DNA from: Thermococcus sp. Bubb.Bath
GTDB taxonomy: Archaea; Methanobacteriota_B; Thermococci; Thermococcales; Thermococcaceae
Length of the DNA stretch: 64,000 nucleotides
Assembly (NCBI RefSeq): GCF_012027595.1
Contig: NZ_SNUR01000004.1
Location: 105,196 to 169,195, forward strand
Direction of reading: 5' to 3'
Below the pieces are notes generated by a model, which saw only the letters and a program-made list of their open reading frames with translations, was not told the DNA's origin and ran no database searches. The position numbers were made by a program, and so were the translations under genes. Shown here piece after piece: positions 62,938-64,000 of this stretch. Within the stretch, counting starts at the first letter, position 1. Each line of letters starts with the position of its first letter.

Positions 62938-64000
62938 ATGGCCCAGCTCGCAGGCCAGCCCGTCGTTATTCTACCCGAAGGAACCCAGAGGTACGTCGGA
63001 AAAGACGCCCAGAGACTCAACATTCTGGCCGCAAGAATCATAGCCGAAACCGTTAGAACCACCCTCGGACCAAAGGGAATGGACAAAATGCTCGTCGACA
63101 GCCTCGGCGACATCGTCATCACCAACGACGGCGCCACAATTCTCGACGAGATGGACATCCAGCACCCTGCTGCTAAGATGATGGTTGAGGTTGCCAAGAC
63201 CCAGGACAAGGAGGCCGGTGACGGTACTACTACTGCGGTTGTTATTGCTGGAGAACTCCTCAGGAAGGCGGAGGAGCTTCTTGACCAGAACATTCACCCG
63301 AGCATTATAGTTAAGGGTTACACCATGGCAGCGGAGAAAGCCCAGGAAATACTTGACGAGGTAGCTAAGGCCGTTGACATCGAAGACAAGAAGGCCCTCA
63401 AGAGGGCCGCTGTGACCGCCATAACCGGTAAGGCCGCTGAGGAGGAGAGGGAGTACCTCGCCGAGATAGCCGTTGAGGCCGTCAAGCAGGTCGCCGAGAA
63501 GGTTGACGGCCACTACAAGGTTGACATCGACAACATTAAGTTCGAGAAGAAAGAGGGCGGTGCCGTCAGTGACACCCAGCTCATCAGGGGTGTCGTCATA
63601 GACAAGGAGGTCGTCCACCCAGGCATGCCGAAGAGGGTCGAGGGAGCTAAGATAGCACTCATCAACGAGGCCCTTGAGGTCAAGGAGACCGAGACCGACG
63701 CCGAGATTAGGATCACCAGCCCAGACCAGCTCCAGGCATTCCTTGAGCAGGAGGAGAAAATGCTCAAGGAGATGGTTGACAAGATCAAGGAGGTTGGAGC
63801 CAGCGTCGTTTTTGTCCAGAAGGGCATCGATGATTTAGCACAGCACTACCTCGCCAAGTACGGCATAATGGCCGTCAGGCGCGTCAAGAAGAGCGATATG
63901 GAGAAGCTCTCCAAGGCCACTGGCGCCAAGATCGTCACCAACGTTAAGGACCTTACTCCAGAAGACCTCGGTGAGGCCGAGCTCGTCGAGGAGAGGAAGG
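62938..64000 (+). CDS. Thermosome subunit (group II chaperonin), N-terminal part
   Basis: 354 codons of a chaperonin gene that runs past the window. The equatorial domain shows [25 protein letters not shown] and the catalytic GDGTTTAVV (about residues 93-101). Apical-domain sequence ([16 protein letters not shown]) follows. Thermosome forms eight- or nine-fold double rings that fold proteins with ATP. ATG 62938 is preferred over ATG 62931 because GGAGGTGAT is correctly spaced. Confidence 0.96.
   Translation, partial: MAQLAGQPVVILPEGTQRYVGKDAQRLNILAARIIAETVRTTLGPKGMDKMLVDSLGDIVITNDGATILDEMDIQHPAAKMMVEVAKTQDKEAGDGTTTAVVIAGELLRKAEELLDQNIHPSIIVKGYTMAAEKAQEILDEVAKAVDIEDKKALKRAAVTAITGKAAEEEREYLAEIAVEAVKQVAEKVDGHYKVDIDNIKFEKKEGGAVSDTQLIRGVVIDKEVVHPGMPKRVEGAKIALINEALEVKETETDAEIRITSPDQLQAFLEQEEKMLKEMVDKIKEVGASVVFVQKGIDDLAQHYLAKYGIMAVRRVKKSDMEKLSKATGAKIVTNVKDLTPEDLGEAELVEERK

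Noticed and set aside
1..64000. CRISPR arrays, tRNA or rRNA genes
   Set aside because: I saw no regularly spaced repeats, no cloverleaf-like tRNA sequence and no rRNA sequence anywhere in the window.

Overview
The window looks like chromosomal DNA from a hyperthermophilic archaeon of the order Thermococcales, most likely Thermococcus. The evidence is an archaeal thermosome, aEF1B, a KlbA-type secretion ATPase with an intein, and the gamma-vorDAB-porDAB arrangement of 2-oxoacid:ferredoxin oxidoreductases known from Pyrococcus. Archaeal TATA boxes sit about 25-30 nt before starts, and GGTGAT-type ribosome binding sites are common. The species cannot be named from this sequence alone.

Layout: (1) 1-4451, hydrogenase maturation genes hypD (partial), hypF and hypE, with an MNT/HEPN gene pair between hypF and hypE. 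(2) 4448-9000, acetyl-CoA synthetase, a CooC-like ATPase, and a small protein plus cysteine desulfurase operon. (3) 8997-14437, a disrupted gene followed by an AT-rich island with two copies of a probable nuclease-toxin domain and three related companion proteins. The island is bounded by 23-bp direct repeats, one of which is the 3' end of porB. (4) 14416-20074, the seven-gene POR/VOR operon. (5) 20075-20511, a candidate small RNA, a phosphate-transporter remnant and a hairpin resembling an insertion-sequence end. (6) 20512-29985, a circularly permuted GTPase and a type IV pilus/secretion operon including klbA with an Ala1 intein. (7) 29999-35425, FKBP, DUF2118 and a MoxR/DUF58 operon. (8) 35422-46233, a PfkB kinase, M32 carboxypeptidase, two orphan antitoxin-like genes, THUMP, AAA ATPase, thioredoxin reductase and a type IIG restriction-modification enzyme. 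(9) 46412-64000, an aminotransferase, deoC, an E1-like enzyme, moaE, a radical-SAM-derived protein without its cluster motif, Lrp-type regulators, a nucleotide house-cleaning enzyme, aEF1B, an ABC exporter, anaerobic ribonucleotide reductase with activase, and the start of a thermosome gene.

How the genes work together: POR/VOR oxidise 2-oxoacids to acyl-CoA and reduced ferredoxin, and hydrogenases matured by Hyp proteins dispose of the electrons. SurR-type boxes (GTTn3AAC) occur before both hypF and the small-protein/cysteine desulfurase operon, which suggests shared control by sulfur or redox state. nrdD and nrdG form an anaerobic deoxynucleotide module with two near-identical palindromes upstream.

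The most unusual region is the 9961-14437 island. It looks like an archaeal polymorphic toxin/immunity cassette: a signal-peptide protein ending in a putative nuclease domain, an orphan copy of that domain, and paralogous companion proteins between them. Several genes there read in full only if one base is added in a homopolymer, so they are either decaying genes or sequencing errors. All calls come from reading the sequence; no searches were run.
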